Shown piece by piece: positions 8,185 to 17,731 of a stretch of 22,518 nucleotides of DNA. The translations under genes were made by a program, and so were the position numbers. The notes below the pieces were generated by a model, which made no database searches, was not told the DNA's origin, and saw only the letters and a program-made list of their open reading frames with translations. Source of the DNA: Trichomonas tenax (taxonomy: Eukaryota; Parabasalia; Trichomonadida; Trichomonadidae); assembly GCA_023091735.1 (NCBI GenBank), contig JALKBU010000853.1:1-22518 (forward strand). The letters run 5' to 3'. Numbering within the stretch: position 1 is the stretch's first letter; each line of letters opens with the position of its first letter.

Positions 8185-9658
8185 ATGTCAATTGCTCTTC
8201 AAAGAGCCATCGAACAATTAAATACTTCATTGGATCCATTTCTAGAAGAGTCACAAAATACTGTTTATAAGTCCTCTATTGATGGTTGCTGTGATTTAAT
8301 TCTTGAACATCATCTTTCTTGCAAATTAGGCCATTATATATTGATTATATTCACGATATAACAAAATAACTTTACGAATCAGCAACTGATGCTTGTATTT
8401 ATTCGCAAATTACCATTCTAATCATGTAATACATTTTTAGAAAATTTAATTCCATTCATAAAGATATTGTTAGCTCTATGGCTCCGATTTTAAAGTTGTT
8501 ATCATAATTAGTTCGATCAAATGTTATTTCTACAGAGATGATATTAAAAGAAGTTGTTAAAGATAGTTTTCATGGCTCAATAACTGTTCTCAGTTTCTTT
8601 TCAGCACCAATTACTGAAGGAGTGACGACAATATAACAGCATCTGATAATCCCGATATTTGAACTTAGTATAACATTTCGAAGCATTATCAGAAATCTGA
8701 CCGGGAACGACTTGCTAATGTTCATTCATATGGATGCGAAACAAATACATTAGAATACTTTCTTGTTACAGATGACTCAAATTCTCTTCAGATCGCATCT
8801 GCTGATGATTTATTTGATTCCAATGTTTATGTATTTTGCTGGATGCCAAGCAACACTAATTCAGTTTGCAGCTTTCGATAGAAATGTGAACTGCTTTAAG
8901 CATTTGATGCTTAACAATGTATCATTTGAAGTCATGGTGAACCAACTCTAATGAATTTCGCAATTTCAGGCGGAAATCTCGAAATTGTCAGATTGTGCGT
9001 TCAAAATGGTTTAGAGCCTTTTGACAGTATTCTTCTCGCGATAAAATTCAGGCACAGGGACATTTTCAGTTGGATTCTAGAAAACTGTCAGATCTCTCTA
9101 ACAAGTCAACAGATCGCAATAAACTGTAATGGATTCGAAAATTCTCGAAGACTTTGAAATGACTTTCAACAAAAGTGAATTATTGAATCCCGCAATGTCC
9201 AATTGGAACTTCATGTTAATCGATCATCTCCGCCTCCAATGGAGAAAAAATTCTATTGCAAAATGCGTTTAGTACAATAATAAATCTCATCTGACAAATT
9301 TGCCAAAGCTAGGTTTCATGCGATCGATGCGAAAGATGATGATATTGTTTTCAAACTTTTGGAAAATAATACAAGCTATTTGAACTCATTGCACAAAGGA
9401 GAAGCAATTCTTTTCCACGCTGTTTCTAAACTCAATTTAGATGTCGTTAACATGCTCTGTAAACTTGGTGCAGATCCTAATTTAGTTTCACCACAAACAA
9501 ATCTTACGCATCTTCAGAGAGCTGCAGAATTAACACAGCCGATGACAGTCGCAATCATTAGATTTCCAAGTGTTGATCCTTTTATTGGAGATCCTGTCAA
9601 AATCGCATTTGACCATGGCAACAAATTTGTAAAAGCTAATGCAAATGATATTTTTTAA
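8185..9658 (+). pseudogene. Degenerate DUF3447-type ankyrin-repeat gene
   Basis: Fragments of one ankyrin protein occur in order on this strand but in shifting frames. The start MSIALQRAIEQL / NTSLDPFLEESQ (8185-8361) is typical of the family's N-terminus. After a shift come DYIHDITK, a stop, LYESATDACIYS, and then TFLENLIPFIKILLALW near 8430-8500. Around 8670-8870 the frame reads RERLANVHSYGCE and SLQIASADDLFDSNVY. CFKHLMLNNVSFEVM (to 8951), ISGGNLEIVRLCVQNGLEP (8951-9157) and ILFHAVSKLNLDVVNMLCKL (9359-9658) are ankyrin/DUF3447 repeats. At least five frame changes or stops are needed, so sequence error alone is unlikely. The original length, near 490 residues, matches the intact gene at 3288-4814, of which it is a distant paralogue. 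Confidence 0.85.
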
Positions 9659-10175
9659 TATTTTACACGACATAAGTTTTTCTTTTTGCTTTGATATCAT
9701 TGGATAAAAAAACCTGACTGCTGATATTTTTAAATCATAATTATGAATTATATTAATTGCATAGAATTATTAATTTACATTGTGTCTAATACTTATTTTC
9801 TTCATTAAAAATTCTGATGATATTACAGCTTCTTGCTAATTAGTTTAGATTACATAATGAAATGAGCTCATAAATAATTAGATAGCAATATTAGTTATTA
9901 AATATGATAATTCTCATTGAATCGATTTGTTTTGATTCAGTTGATAATCAATGTCATTGAATAGATATTTTGGGGTTCTTGCAGTTAATTTCATATCACT
10001 TTAAGTCGAGCTGTGGATATATTATGACTTTAAATAGATACGTTTATGAATTGTGGTGTATATATTACATGATTAATATAAATGAATTTTATCCATTATC
10101 ATTTCAATGAGATGATATATGAATATGTAAACAAATTGATGCAGTGGAGCATTGATTGTAACTTCAACATCAATT
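9659..10175. other. Intergenic region, one motif copy
   Basis: No gene is seen. TTTACACGACA at 9662-9672 (+) begins three bases after the pseudogene's stop. Together with the next three bases it forms a 14-mer, TTTACACGACATAA, identical to one at 3038-3051 in the divergent promoter region. The remainder is featureless AT-rich DNA. Confidence 0.5.
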
Positions 10176-10684
10176 TTAGAAGAGAGTGAAACAAAATGAA
10201 ATATTTGTGTTTGGATCTTTTTCGTAGTCGAAATGAACATGAACGCATGAGATGAATTTTGAAACAGTTTCAATGCTACAATCAATAGGATCGTGAAAAT
10301 CATAATAAACGCTAACATTCTGATTTATTGGAACAATGTTAATAAAAGCGTTGTAATTGTAGAGTGTCAATGGATCTGCGACAATAATATTCTTAATATT
10401 AGGACAGTAATCAAAGGAATTAGATTGAACAGAAGTTAGATTGGAAGGAAGAGTGATATTTGTTAATCTAGAACAATCTTCGAAGCAGCAGTACCAATAC
10501 TTGTCAATGTTGATGGATGAGTGATATGTGTTAAACTATAACAATTATAGAAAGCTTTTTCCAAGATTTCTGTGGCGGTGTCTGAAATTCCGACAGTTAT
10601 TAACTTTGGGTATATTTGACTAACATTAGAGGGTATTCTTCCACAGTTGTGAATAGTAAGGTACAGTATTGCGTAATTTATCCG
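10176..10684 (-). pseudogene. BspA-like LRR_5 gene fragment with frameshift
   Basis: BspA-like proteins are a large parabasalid surface family built from LRR_5 repeats (IG..AF..C..L..I.IP). On the minus strand, frame one (10684 down to 10463) reads LTIHNCGRIPSNVSQIYPKL, then TATEILEKAFYNCYSLTHIT and HPSTLTSIG. The frame is lost around 10470-10490. Frame two continues CFEDCSRLTNITLPSNLTSV, FDYCPNIKNIIV and a non-LRR tail to a stop at 10176-10178. No ATG or signal peptide is present, and the 5' boundary is a stop at 10685-10687. It is a truncated, frameshifted copy. Confidence 0.8.
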
Positions 10685-11305
10685 TTAAAATATATAAATT
10701 ATTGATCTATGATATAAATTTTAACTTCATAATATAAATATTAATCGTTTAGTCATTAGCAATAAGCTCATTTTCTATAATTTACCTATAGTCCTTATAT
10801 AGACACTGCTAAAACCTTTATCAAGATTGATCATTTGATATTTGATCATCATTAGTTAATTTGAGTCATCACAGTCATTCTACATATATAATTGACATAA
10901 GCAAAGCCTATTGCAAACTCAATTAATTCTCCAAATAAAAGTTTGATGAATAAATTTGTGATCATAATAAAAAAATCGATATAATCTATTTTCTATATGA
11001 TGCTCATAATAAACGCGATCTATATAGGACTGTATTAGGTAATTGACAAGAAATAAAGAAATCACAAAACTTTTTATAAATGTTAATCAAAGGTTACACA
11101 GTGCAAAATCACTTTATTTCAAGTTTGAAGATGATCTACATTGTCAATTTTGTTCTATTTTATCAAGGTTTTCGAACAATTGAAAATCTTCAAAATCATT
11201 AATGATATCACTTTAAATAAATATGATATTAATTGTCTAGATATTCAATAATCAAATAATAACACTTTAATATATCAAATAATAAATAAAATGGATAAAT
11301 CAAAA
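10685..11305. other. Intergenic region, nothing recognised
   Basis: About 0.6 kb of AT-rich DNA between a BspA-like remnant and the 3' end of the phosphatase gene. I see no gene, RNA or strong repeat. Confidence 0.5.
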
Positions 11306-12268
11306 TTAAATCATACATCTAATGTTGAGAATGCGCGCCATTCCTTCCTGCATGGCCTCGAGAACCTGCTGGTGGAACGCTTCGCCGCCCATTGTTGACA
11401 AAATTCCTTTATCTGAATCTTTAACTTTCCCGTTCGGCATGTATTCTAATTGTTTTCCTGTTCCATCGGTTACAGTTCCACCACAACATCTAACGAACAA
11501 TTCAAAAGGTGCTATATCCCAAACATATTCGAGAGCTTTGTGAATTCTCATGTAAATATTTGCTTGTCCGCCAGCTAATATGAATGCCTTTGTCATGGAG
11601 ATCATGTGGATGACATATTCGACGTTAAATGTTTTCACTAAGTGAGCCTGAACTCTTCCTAAACCATTCGTTAACAAACCTTGCTTAATGTTCTTCGGTG
11701 GACCGACTTGAATGATGTTATTGTTGAGATCCATCATCCAAGCACCCTCATTCTCAACAGCTATGAAGATAACAGGACCTTCAAGTGGATATCCAGTAAA
11801 CTTTGGATCGTGGAGTGGCCAAGCAGTGATAGAGCAGACCAAGTGGAGGTCAACCAAAAGAGCAGAAGCAATCGCGTAAGACTGATTCACAACGAAACCT
11901 GCAGTTCCATCAATGGGATCGATGACCCAAACGCGATGATTCTCCGGTCTGAAGTTGAAGATCGCCTTTTCGCAGGCTTTGACTGGGTCCATTCCTTCAG
12001 GAAGAAGTTTTTTAACCATTTCGAGGAAATAAGGGTTGCAAATGTTCAAATTCTCTTCTCCGAACACGTCATCGCCAGGCAACAGTCTGTTGATGCCATC
12101 CATGATGATTGCTTGTGTTGCGTAGTCAGCAATCGAAACATATGTTCCATCTTGTTTCATTCTAACTTCATTAAGCTCCAGGTTCTTCTGGATCGACAGC
12201 GTGAGTGGAATGGCGGTCTTCATGATTTCGACTAATGCATTGACTTCTTTAGTATAAGCGCCAAACAT
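11306..12268 (-). CDS. Inositol monophosphatase-superfamily enzyme, likely 3'(2'),5'-bisphosphate nucleotidase (HAL2/CysQ type)
   Basis: Enzymes of this superfamily are Mg-dependent, Li-sensitive phosphatases. The HAL2 branch removes the 3' phosphate from PAP, a by-product of sulfation. The 320-residue product starts at the ATG at 12266-12268; the upstream TTG is not used. It shows SIADYATQA (45-53; the D-x-x-x-Q pattern favours the HAL2 branch), GEEN (70-73, metal ligand Glu), WVIDPIDGTAGF (114-125, the superfamily's DPIDGT metal site, Asp117 and Asp120), SMTKAFILAGGQANIYMRI (about 224-242) and VWDIAPFELFVRCCGG (249-264). In this last motif the usual WD-x-AAG is altered to WD-I-AP, but the catalytic Asp251 remains. 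The length is normal for the family and no targeting signal is seen. The exact substrate (PAP or inositol phosphate) is inferred. Codons are relatively G/C-rich, as expected for a housekeeping gene. Confidence 0.9.
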   Translation of the reverse strand: MFGAYTKEVNALVEIMKTAIPLTLSIQKNLELNEVRMKQDGTYVSIADYATQAIIMDGINRLLPGDDVFGEENLNICNPYFLEMVKKLLPEGMDPVKACEKAIFNFRPENHRVWVIDPIDGTAGFVVNQSYAIASALLVDLHLVCSITAWPLHDPKFTGYPLEGPVIFIAVENEGAWMMDLNNNIIQVGPPKNIKQGLLTNGLGRVQAHLVKTFNVEYVIHMISMTKAFILAGGQANIYMRIHKALEYVWDIAPFELFVRCCGGTVTDGTGKQLEYMPNGKVKDSDKGILSTMGGEAFHQQVLEAMQEGMARILNIRCMI

Positions 12269-12277
12269 TTTTTTTGA

Positions 12278-12283
12278 CAATGA
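12278..12283 (-). promoter_or_regulatory. Initiator-like TCATTG before the phosphatase gene
   Basis: On the minus strand TCATTG lies 10-15 bases before the ATG at 12268. It matches the Trichomonas-type initiator core TCA(C/T)(A/T), and so supports choosing this ATG over the upstream TTG at 12278-12280, which would overlap the initiator. Confidence 0.6.
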
Positions 12284-13846
12284 TTTTTTTGATACAAATT
12301 GTGGCCAATCTTCGCAAATTTTGAAAACTTTTAAGGCTTTGTAACTTTATTTTTTCTGTATATCTTTTGATGATATATCAGAATCTGCAATAAAAATATT
12401 TTAAATTCTTTTCAAATATGTGTCACGTTGTGCTAAAATTTAAAATTTTTATGTGAAAATAATATTTACTTGCATATAGAGATCAAAATGTTCATGGATG
12501 TAATTTGAAATAAACTATTGAAAAATTATACACTCAGCATCATACAGAAATCATTAATTTAATTTTTTTTGAAAAAATTGATTTTTAAAAAATTTTAGTA
12601 AAATGATCTGCATTAGTATATGATCTAAATTAATGTGAAAAAATCAATTTGAATAAATTCATTTTTGTTGTTTTATTCGATATAGCTTTCGATAGCAGCT
12701 CCAAATACAGAAAAATATTTGATGTTATTATGTCACTTTTATTTTTGACAATTTTGAATGTAATTTGGTTTTATGTTTATTCTACTAACAAACAAAAGCA
12801 ATGATATTTTAAATAACAAAATGTTTGATAATATTCTCAATTTTTTTCACAGGGTATAACGTTTATTTCTTTTTTATTCTTCATATTTTTGAATGCTAAA
12901 TTAAATTTCAACATTTTCAAAATTGTATCATTGAATTCAAAATGCTTTATTTCGATTATATGTAAGTTTTAGACTAATTTTTATGACGATTATTATTGAG
13001 GCAAAAATTATCGTTTAATAATTTTTCTGCGCGTAAAAATCAAAAATCTATAATCCACTCCTTTTGGAAAGTCCAAAAAATTAATCATGTTTGAATTTGG
13101 GATTGTGACCAACTAATTCGTCCATCAAAGCATCATCAAACGAAATTGAACATGAAAACCATTTTATTATATTTAGGACGATCTTAATATGGAGAAAAAC
13201 GATGATTACGATTTTCTTCAAAGAATTTGTTGTTTTCTCGCTCTCTATCTAAGCACATATATATGGGTATATATGATGCAAATTATCAGGCTCCAGATGT
13301 TCATATTCATCGAGTTTTAAGAAGCGGCAATAATAATATTATAAAATTGAATACATATTTTTGCATGTGAAAATGTATTGTTTTTATTCCCTTGATCCCG
13401 TGTAATACACTCAATAGTTTTGTTGCGTATGATTGCTAATCAGTAACAATTTTCAATTCAGATCTCGAAAATTGTTCTACAGAACTTTGTAATAGTTAGT
13501 GGTAGAACACTGATTGCGTAGTGCCACACTTTGGTAGTCTTCATAAAACTAGGTGTTGTTTTATTTTTGAGATATGAGATTCGAAATTATGGATCATGAT
13601 TCAAAGATGGTGTAGCTTTTTTGAGTATTTTCATATGACATTGCTTCAATATGATGGTTTAACAACGGAATAAATTTTAAATCTGTAATTGCATTGAATA
13701 CTTTTTGCTGTTTTAGTATGATTATGCAGGAGCTTGAGAGACAATGAAGTGCAGTTTTGATGCCATCAAAGTTTGTCCTTAAATATATAAATTCTGCTAC
13801 ATAACATTAACTTTTTAACATCCGAACGCTTTTATAAAACCAGCAT

Positions 13847-13874
13847 CTGTCGATGTAAATAATTTACATGACAG
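13847..13874. repeat. 28-base near-palindrome with an exact TTTACATGACA
   Basis: The left half is CTGTCGATGTAAAT and the right half is AATTTACATGACAG. The two are reverse complements except for one extra G in the left arm (13852) and one base at the centre. The right half contains an exact motif copy (13863-13873), and the 15-mer ATTTACATGACAGAT is identical to 3066-3080. It is the only copy here arranged as an inverted pair, more than 1.5 kb from any supported gene. Confidence 0.6.
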
Positions 13875-14405
13875 ATAATTCAATATTGATTTTGTGCTTC
13901 TAGAGAGATATCTCTATTGGTAGTCCTACTGTCTCGAACTCTGTTTTTGCTTTTATCAATTTTTCAACATGTTTAAGCAAAGCTGTTGATTTAGCATAGT
14001 TATATAATTGAAAATCAAAATATATTCTTGAATTTCCTTAAAAATATGTTCTCCATGTCTTTGCTTGGTGAGTTAGGAACGATTTATCTCATCAAGTCCA
14101 ATAATTCCAATATTTAATTTAGTCAATTAATATTCTCGATTCAAGTCTTTAAATTTATGCAAAAAACAATACGCATCAATATTCATTAATTGTGTGAAAA
14201 CAAAAGAGTTAAAATCTAAAGACTGTAATTTTCATAAAAAAGGTATTTTGCTTTTCTGATTCTTGCACTTTGATTATCAGATACACAACAAATGTGGTAT
14301 CAATTAAAGCACAGTACAGGTCTAAATTTTATAGCCCCGAAAAATTCATAAAATGTATTTGACCAAAGACTACAATTTAACTAACATATGAATTTTGAAG
14401 GAGAT

Positions 14406-14779
14406 TTATTTTTGTTTTTCACTGAGAAGAGGATCAAATCTGTAACATTGTGAAATTTGGGAATCACACGATGATTCTAATGCATACAGATGCCATCTTT
14501 GTATTTTAGTATCTGCGCAATTATCGATAGACCAGTGAAAACGACGATAACTCTTATATGCGAAATTGATGAATAATATCAACAAGTTGCCATATGCTCG
14601 AATTTGAATATAGCTTCACCATACAGATTCAAATTATTATCCAATGTGAGAACATCTGAATTCGATGTTTTCGATAGGCATTCTTCAATATTTAACTTTG
14701 TAATCATGTTTTTAAAGTTATTCATTTGGTCGCAGGTTTCAATATCTATAGCAATACATATGCAAACAGCGTGAGGTAG
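14406..14779 (-). other. Two overlapping open frames, possible gene remnant
   Basis: On the minus strand a 66-residue frame (14779 to 14579), containing an ATG at 14723-14725 (MNNFKNMITKLNIEECLSKT), overlaps a 69-residue frame (14615 to 14406; RFHWSIDNCADTKIQRWHLY). Their composition is less biased than surrounding random frames and they follow each other in one direction, as a frameshifted gene would. No domain is recognised, and one such frame is expected by chance in 3 kb. Listed as a weak candidate only. Confidence 0.2.
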
Positions 14780-15439
14780 TTAAATAAGTTACAGACAAAA
14801 ACTAGCAAAATTCGGTAAACACAGTCGCGGTACGGTACAAAGAGGCTATTCGTCAAGTAAATCTGTAACCATAAACTCATTTTTGAAGAAAAATAATTCA
14901 TTTTGAAAAAATCTAAAATTTTATATTTTTATGTTGAAACAGAGATTTTGATATAGCATCCAAAAAGAGATAAAATTATGAATTCAAAAGCGAAAAATTT
15001 AATCACAGATATGTTCATATATCATTTTTTTTTAACACTTTTGAAATGTGACGATTATTGTACATTTCAAAAAATTATATTATAATGAATTCGCCATTTA
15101 GCGGTGATATAGAATTTAATACTTTTTTGATTTTTTCAAAAGATATTTTATTGAAAAATATTTTTAAATATACAACACTATTATGATGCATAAATTTTCA
15201 GTGCTTTATTTTTGAGATCTAACGATCTTTCATTTCTCAAAAATATTGTGATCATATTCAATATTGTAAAACTCAAATTTACCATTTTATTATTACATAT
15301 CGAAGCAGAATAATTCTAAGCCAGATTTAAAATTGATAACTATTCAAAAATAACTATTGATTTTTATTATAAATTAATAATGCGAATAATATATAGCAAA
15401 GCTTTAATTTTTCTGAAAACACTTTTTTAGTTTTTTTAA

Positions 15440-16543
15440 ATGTCGAATTTAGGCACAATAGACTTCGATCAGAATGTCATTGCCAGCGATTTACAACACT
15501 ACATCGACAACAGGAGCCTCGTGGAAAGGTTTACAGTTGCCCAAATTTGCAAGATATTGACCGTGAGGCCTTTAAACACTGAACAGGCTTCTTTCATCTT
15601 CGACCAGTGCAACTTCAGGTACGACGCGAGCGAGATATTTAGGATTTTCATGAGCGCGAAGGTCAATTTCGGAAATGACTACGATAAAGTATTAGAATTT
15701 CTGCACAGCATGTATCTTTCTCTCAAAGCACCCATAGTCAAGGCTATTTATGAGATGGTCGAGGATATGGTTAAGAAAATATCGATGATGGAGAAGCAAT
15801 TGGAATATAAAGATGAAAAAATCCACGACTTGGAGGAACTTTCAAGCGGAACTCGTAGCTACAACAGCTATGCCTCCTCCACTTTGCTAGTTCATCCACC
15901 TTCTGCTGGAATTTCTCCTGATAATTCATATACTTCATTACAACATTCGCAAGCAAGCGACGCTGCAAGCATTCTTCAGCACCCTGAAGAGGAATCTCTC
16001 AACACTCCTCCAAAAGATTCGAGAAATATTGATGCTTTAAAGTCACTCCAAAAGATTGGCGCTGATTTTCAAGGAATTTATGAGATATTGGAGCGCTCAG
16101 CCAAGGAGGACGATAAAGATGCCATCGAATTTGCAGTAAAGAACGGCTACGCAGATGTTCGAGATGGTTATGGCTCAACAGTGATGATCAAGGCCTCATA
16201 CTCGAACAACTTCACCCTCTGCAAGATGCTTCACGAAGCAGGCGCTGATTGCCAGAAAAAGAGCAGAAATGGAAACACGATTATTTATTTCTTCGCGAAA
16301 GAAGGTAATGTTGAAGCCATTGAATATTTCTCGAAGTTCATAGACGTCAATTTGGCCGACAGATTCTTACTCACGCCATTACACGAAGCTTGTTATTCAA
16401 ATAGAATCTCAGTTGTTGAGTTCTTGGTTAATCTCCCCAATATAGAGGTGAACCCGAAGGATATGAAGGGAAGGACGCCTCTTAAACTTTCATGGATGGA
16501 AGAAATAAGAAGAGTTTTAATTGCTCACGGAGGTACAGAGTAA
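15440..16543 (+). CDS. Coiled-coil and ankyrin-repeat protein
   Basis: The 367-residue product begins at the ATG at 15440. Residues about 10-100 form a helical domain (DLQHYIDNRSLVERFTVAQI), comparable to the N-terminal region of other parabasalid ankyrin proteins. Residues about 104-135 look like a coiled coil (VEDMVKKISMMEKQLEYKDE). A Ser/Pro/His-rich linker spans about 138-195 and may carry phosphorylation sites. At least four ankyrin repeats follow: AIEFAVKNGYADVRD, GSTVMIKASYSNNFTLCKML, GNTIIYFFAKEGNVEAIEYF and LTPLHEACYSNRISVVEFLV, then a partial GRTPLKLSWMEEIRRVLIAH. No signal or membrane segment is seen. It is probably a cytosolic or nuclear adaptor; the partner is unknown. Codons are more G/C-rich than in the ankyrin gene at 3288. 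CACTTTTTT lies about 20 bases upstream and may be an initiator variant. Confidence 0.9.
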   Translation: MSNLGTIDFDQNVIASDLQHYIDNRSLVERFTVAQICKILTVRPLNTEQASFIFDQCNFRYDASEIFRIFMSAKVNFGNDYDKVLEFLHSMYLSLKAPIVKAIYEMVEDMVKKISMMEKQLEYKDEKIHDLEELSSGTRSYNSYASSTLLVHPPSAGISPDNSYTSLQHSQASDAASILQHPEEESLNTPPKDSRNIDALKSLQKIGADFQGIYEILERSAKEDDKDAIEFAVKNGYADVRDGYGSTVMIKASYSNNFTLCKMLHEAGADCQKKSRNGNTIIYFFAKEGNVEAIEYFSKFIDVNLADRFLLTPLHEACYSNRISVVEFLVNLPNIEVNPKDMKGRTPLKLSWMEEIRRVLIAHGGTE

Positions 16544-17446
16544 CAATGTGTGTGTTTATATATTATCAGCAAAGCATCGATAATTAAAGTGTTATTTTAG
16601 ATATCAAAGATAGATAAAAACTCTTTCACAGATCAATAGAAGTGGTGCTGTTTTCAGTCAGTAATGATATGATTGATGTGCACTATTGTCAACAGTTTGC
16701 CATTTTTGTAAAAATGTGAAAAATAACTTTTACATATCATGGAGATACTATATTTCATGTCAAAATCCGAAATGATATAAACCAACTGTCACTTTTTTAT
16801 TTAATTTTTCATTTTATTTTGAGGAAAAATAAAAAATACCATTTCTTTCTAATGTATTGCATTCACTCCGCTCAATGAAGGAATAGCAACATTTTCTTTC
16901 AGATCAAAAATATCCATTGTTTTTTTGATGATCAAAAATGCAATTTTGAGGATTAAAGAATATGTCCATTTGATATCAATAATTGAAGATATTTTAGCTT
17001 CACGCTATTGGCATTTATCTATGCTTGTGAATTTCCATGAATTTACACCCTCCATCTTTTAACAGGGGATAACAAACTAAAAAGGGGTCTTGTAATAACA
17101 TCGACCCTGATTATAGAATTGACAATCATCCTGTATGTTTCAATCATGAGTTGCAGTATTAACACCAAGAAAAATCGCAGATTTAAGAGTGATGTCAAAA
17201 TGAATATTTAGCCATGAATTGATTTTTTTATGTATATATGAATCAAAAATCTATCAATTTCCTTTTAGGTTTTGAAAGCTCAGTTGATATATTTAACAGC
17301 ATGTACACGATTGCTGAACAAAAGATGATACAAATATTGTTATCATTCGATGCTCTTCTAGTGTTAAGGGAACTTTCATCGAATGTTATTTTTTTAATAT
17401 GGTGCATTTTCTTTTCTTACTCATTAAACTTCATACATAACGATCA
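16544..17446. other. Intergenic region, nothing recognised
   Basis: About 0.9 kb of AT-rich DNA. A 17-base palindrome (TTTTTGATGATCAAAAA, 16922-16938) is the only clear structure and could arise by chance. A plus-strand open frame starting at 17238 has an AT-driven hydrophobic composition and runs into the opposite-strand fragment below, so it is not called. Confidence 0.5.
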
Positions 17447-17731
17447 TCACCCAAATATTGATATGATAATTATAGCATTGGGGCAAATAGTTTGTATCAT
17501 ATAAAAGTCTGGACTCGTTAGAATACCAAAAAAGTCTAAATGCCGCAGACAGAAAGCAGCATAGTGATTAAAACAAATGTTGCGAATTGGAATATCAGCG
17601 GTCATAAATTGGGCACTTACTCCATATCCATTAAATAATTGCTCATTTACACGTGTGTCAAGCGTGAACCACTTAACTCCATCCATTGAACCAGTTAGAG
17701 TCCAATTAATTGGGTTTTCATTTCTAAAATA
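17447..17731 (-). pseudogene. Fragment resembling an F5/8 type C (discoidin-like) domain
   Basis: On the minus strand a frame opens after a stop at 17732-17734 and reads NENPINWTLTGSMDGVKWFT, LDTRVNEQLFNGYGVSAQFM and later CLRHLDFFGIL before a stop at 17447. The pattern P-I-x-W-x-L-x-G-S-x-D-G-x-x-W, LD-R, and a final D/E-FFG is that of the second half of galactose-binding-like F5/8C domains, common in parabasalid proteins (often with BTB domains). The first half of the domain and any partner domain are missing, so this is a 3' fragment. It directly follows the BspA-like remnant on the same strand. The assignment is by motif and the domain call is moderately sure. Confidence 0.55.

Larger units (their letters stand above)
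12269..15439. other. Gene-poor stretch of 3.1 kb
   Basis: Long T/A runs and no convincing gene on either strand. Frames of 43-70 codons occur (for example 13081-13248 minus, 13189-13320 plus, 14406-14779 minus). Frames of this length are expected by chance at this composition. A near-palindrome containing the window's recurrent motif lies at 13847-13874. No tRNA- or rRNA-like sequence was found. Confidence 0.5.

Noticed and set aside
11681..12235. 184-codon plus-strand frame opposite the phosphatase
   Set aside because: Shadow of the minus-strand enzyme, which has the complete catalytic motif set.
13081..13320. Minus frame 13081-13248 (ending VGHNPKFKHD), a 43-residue plus frame at 13189-13320, and an ankyrin-like phrase (RSGNNNIIKL) near 13320-13350
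   Set aside because: Short, mutually overlapping and unsupported by any longer match. The ankyrin resemblance is only about ten residues.
13490..13560. tRNA-like start (AGTGGTAGAACAC resembles an A box)
   Set aside because: No B box (GGTTCGANTCC type), no closing acceptor stem and no convincing anticodon arm.
16922..16938. 17-base palindrome TTTTTGATGATCAAAAA
   Set aside because: Mostly A/T, so chance formation is likely; no second copy and no gene nearby.
17238..17504. 88-codon plus-strand frame starting with ATG
   Set aside because: Hydrophobic composition driven by T-rich DNA, and it runs into the better-supported minus-strand F5/8C-like fragment.
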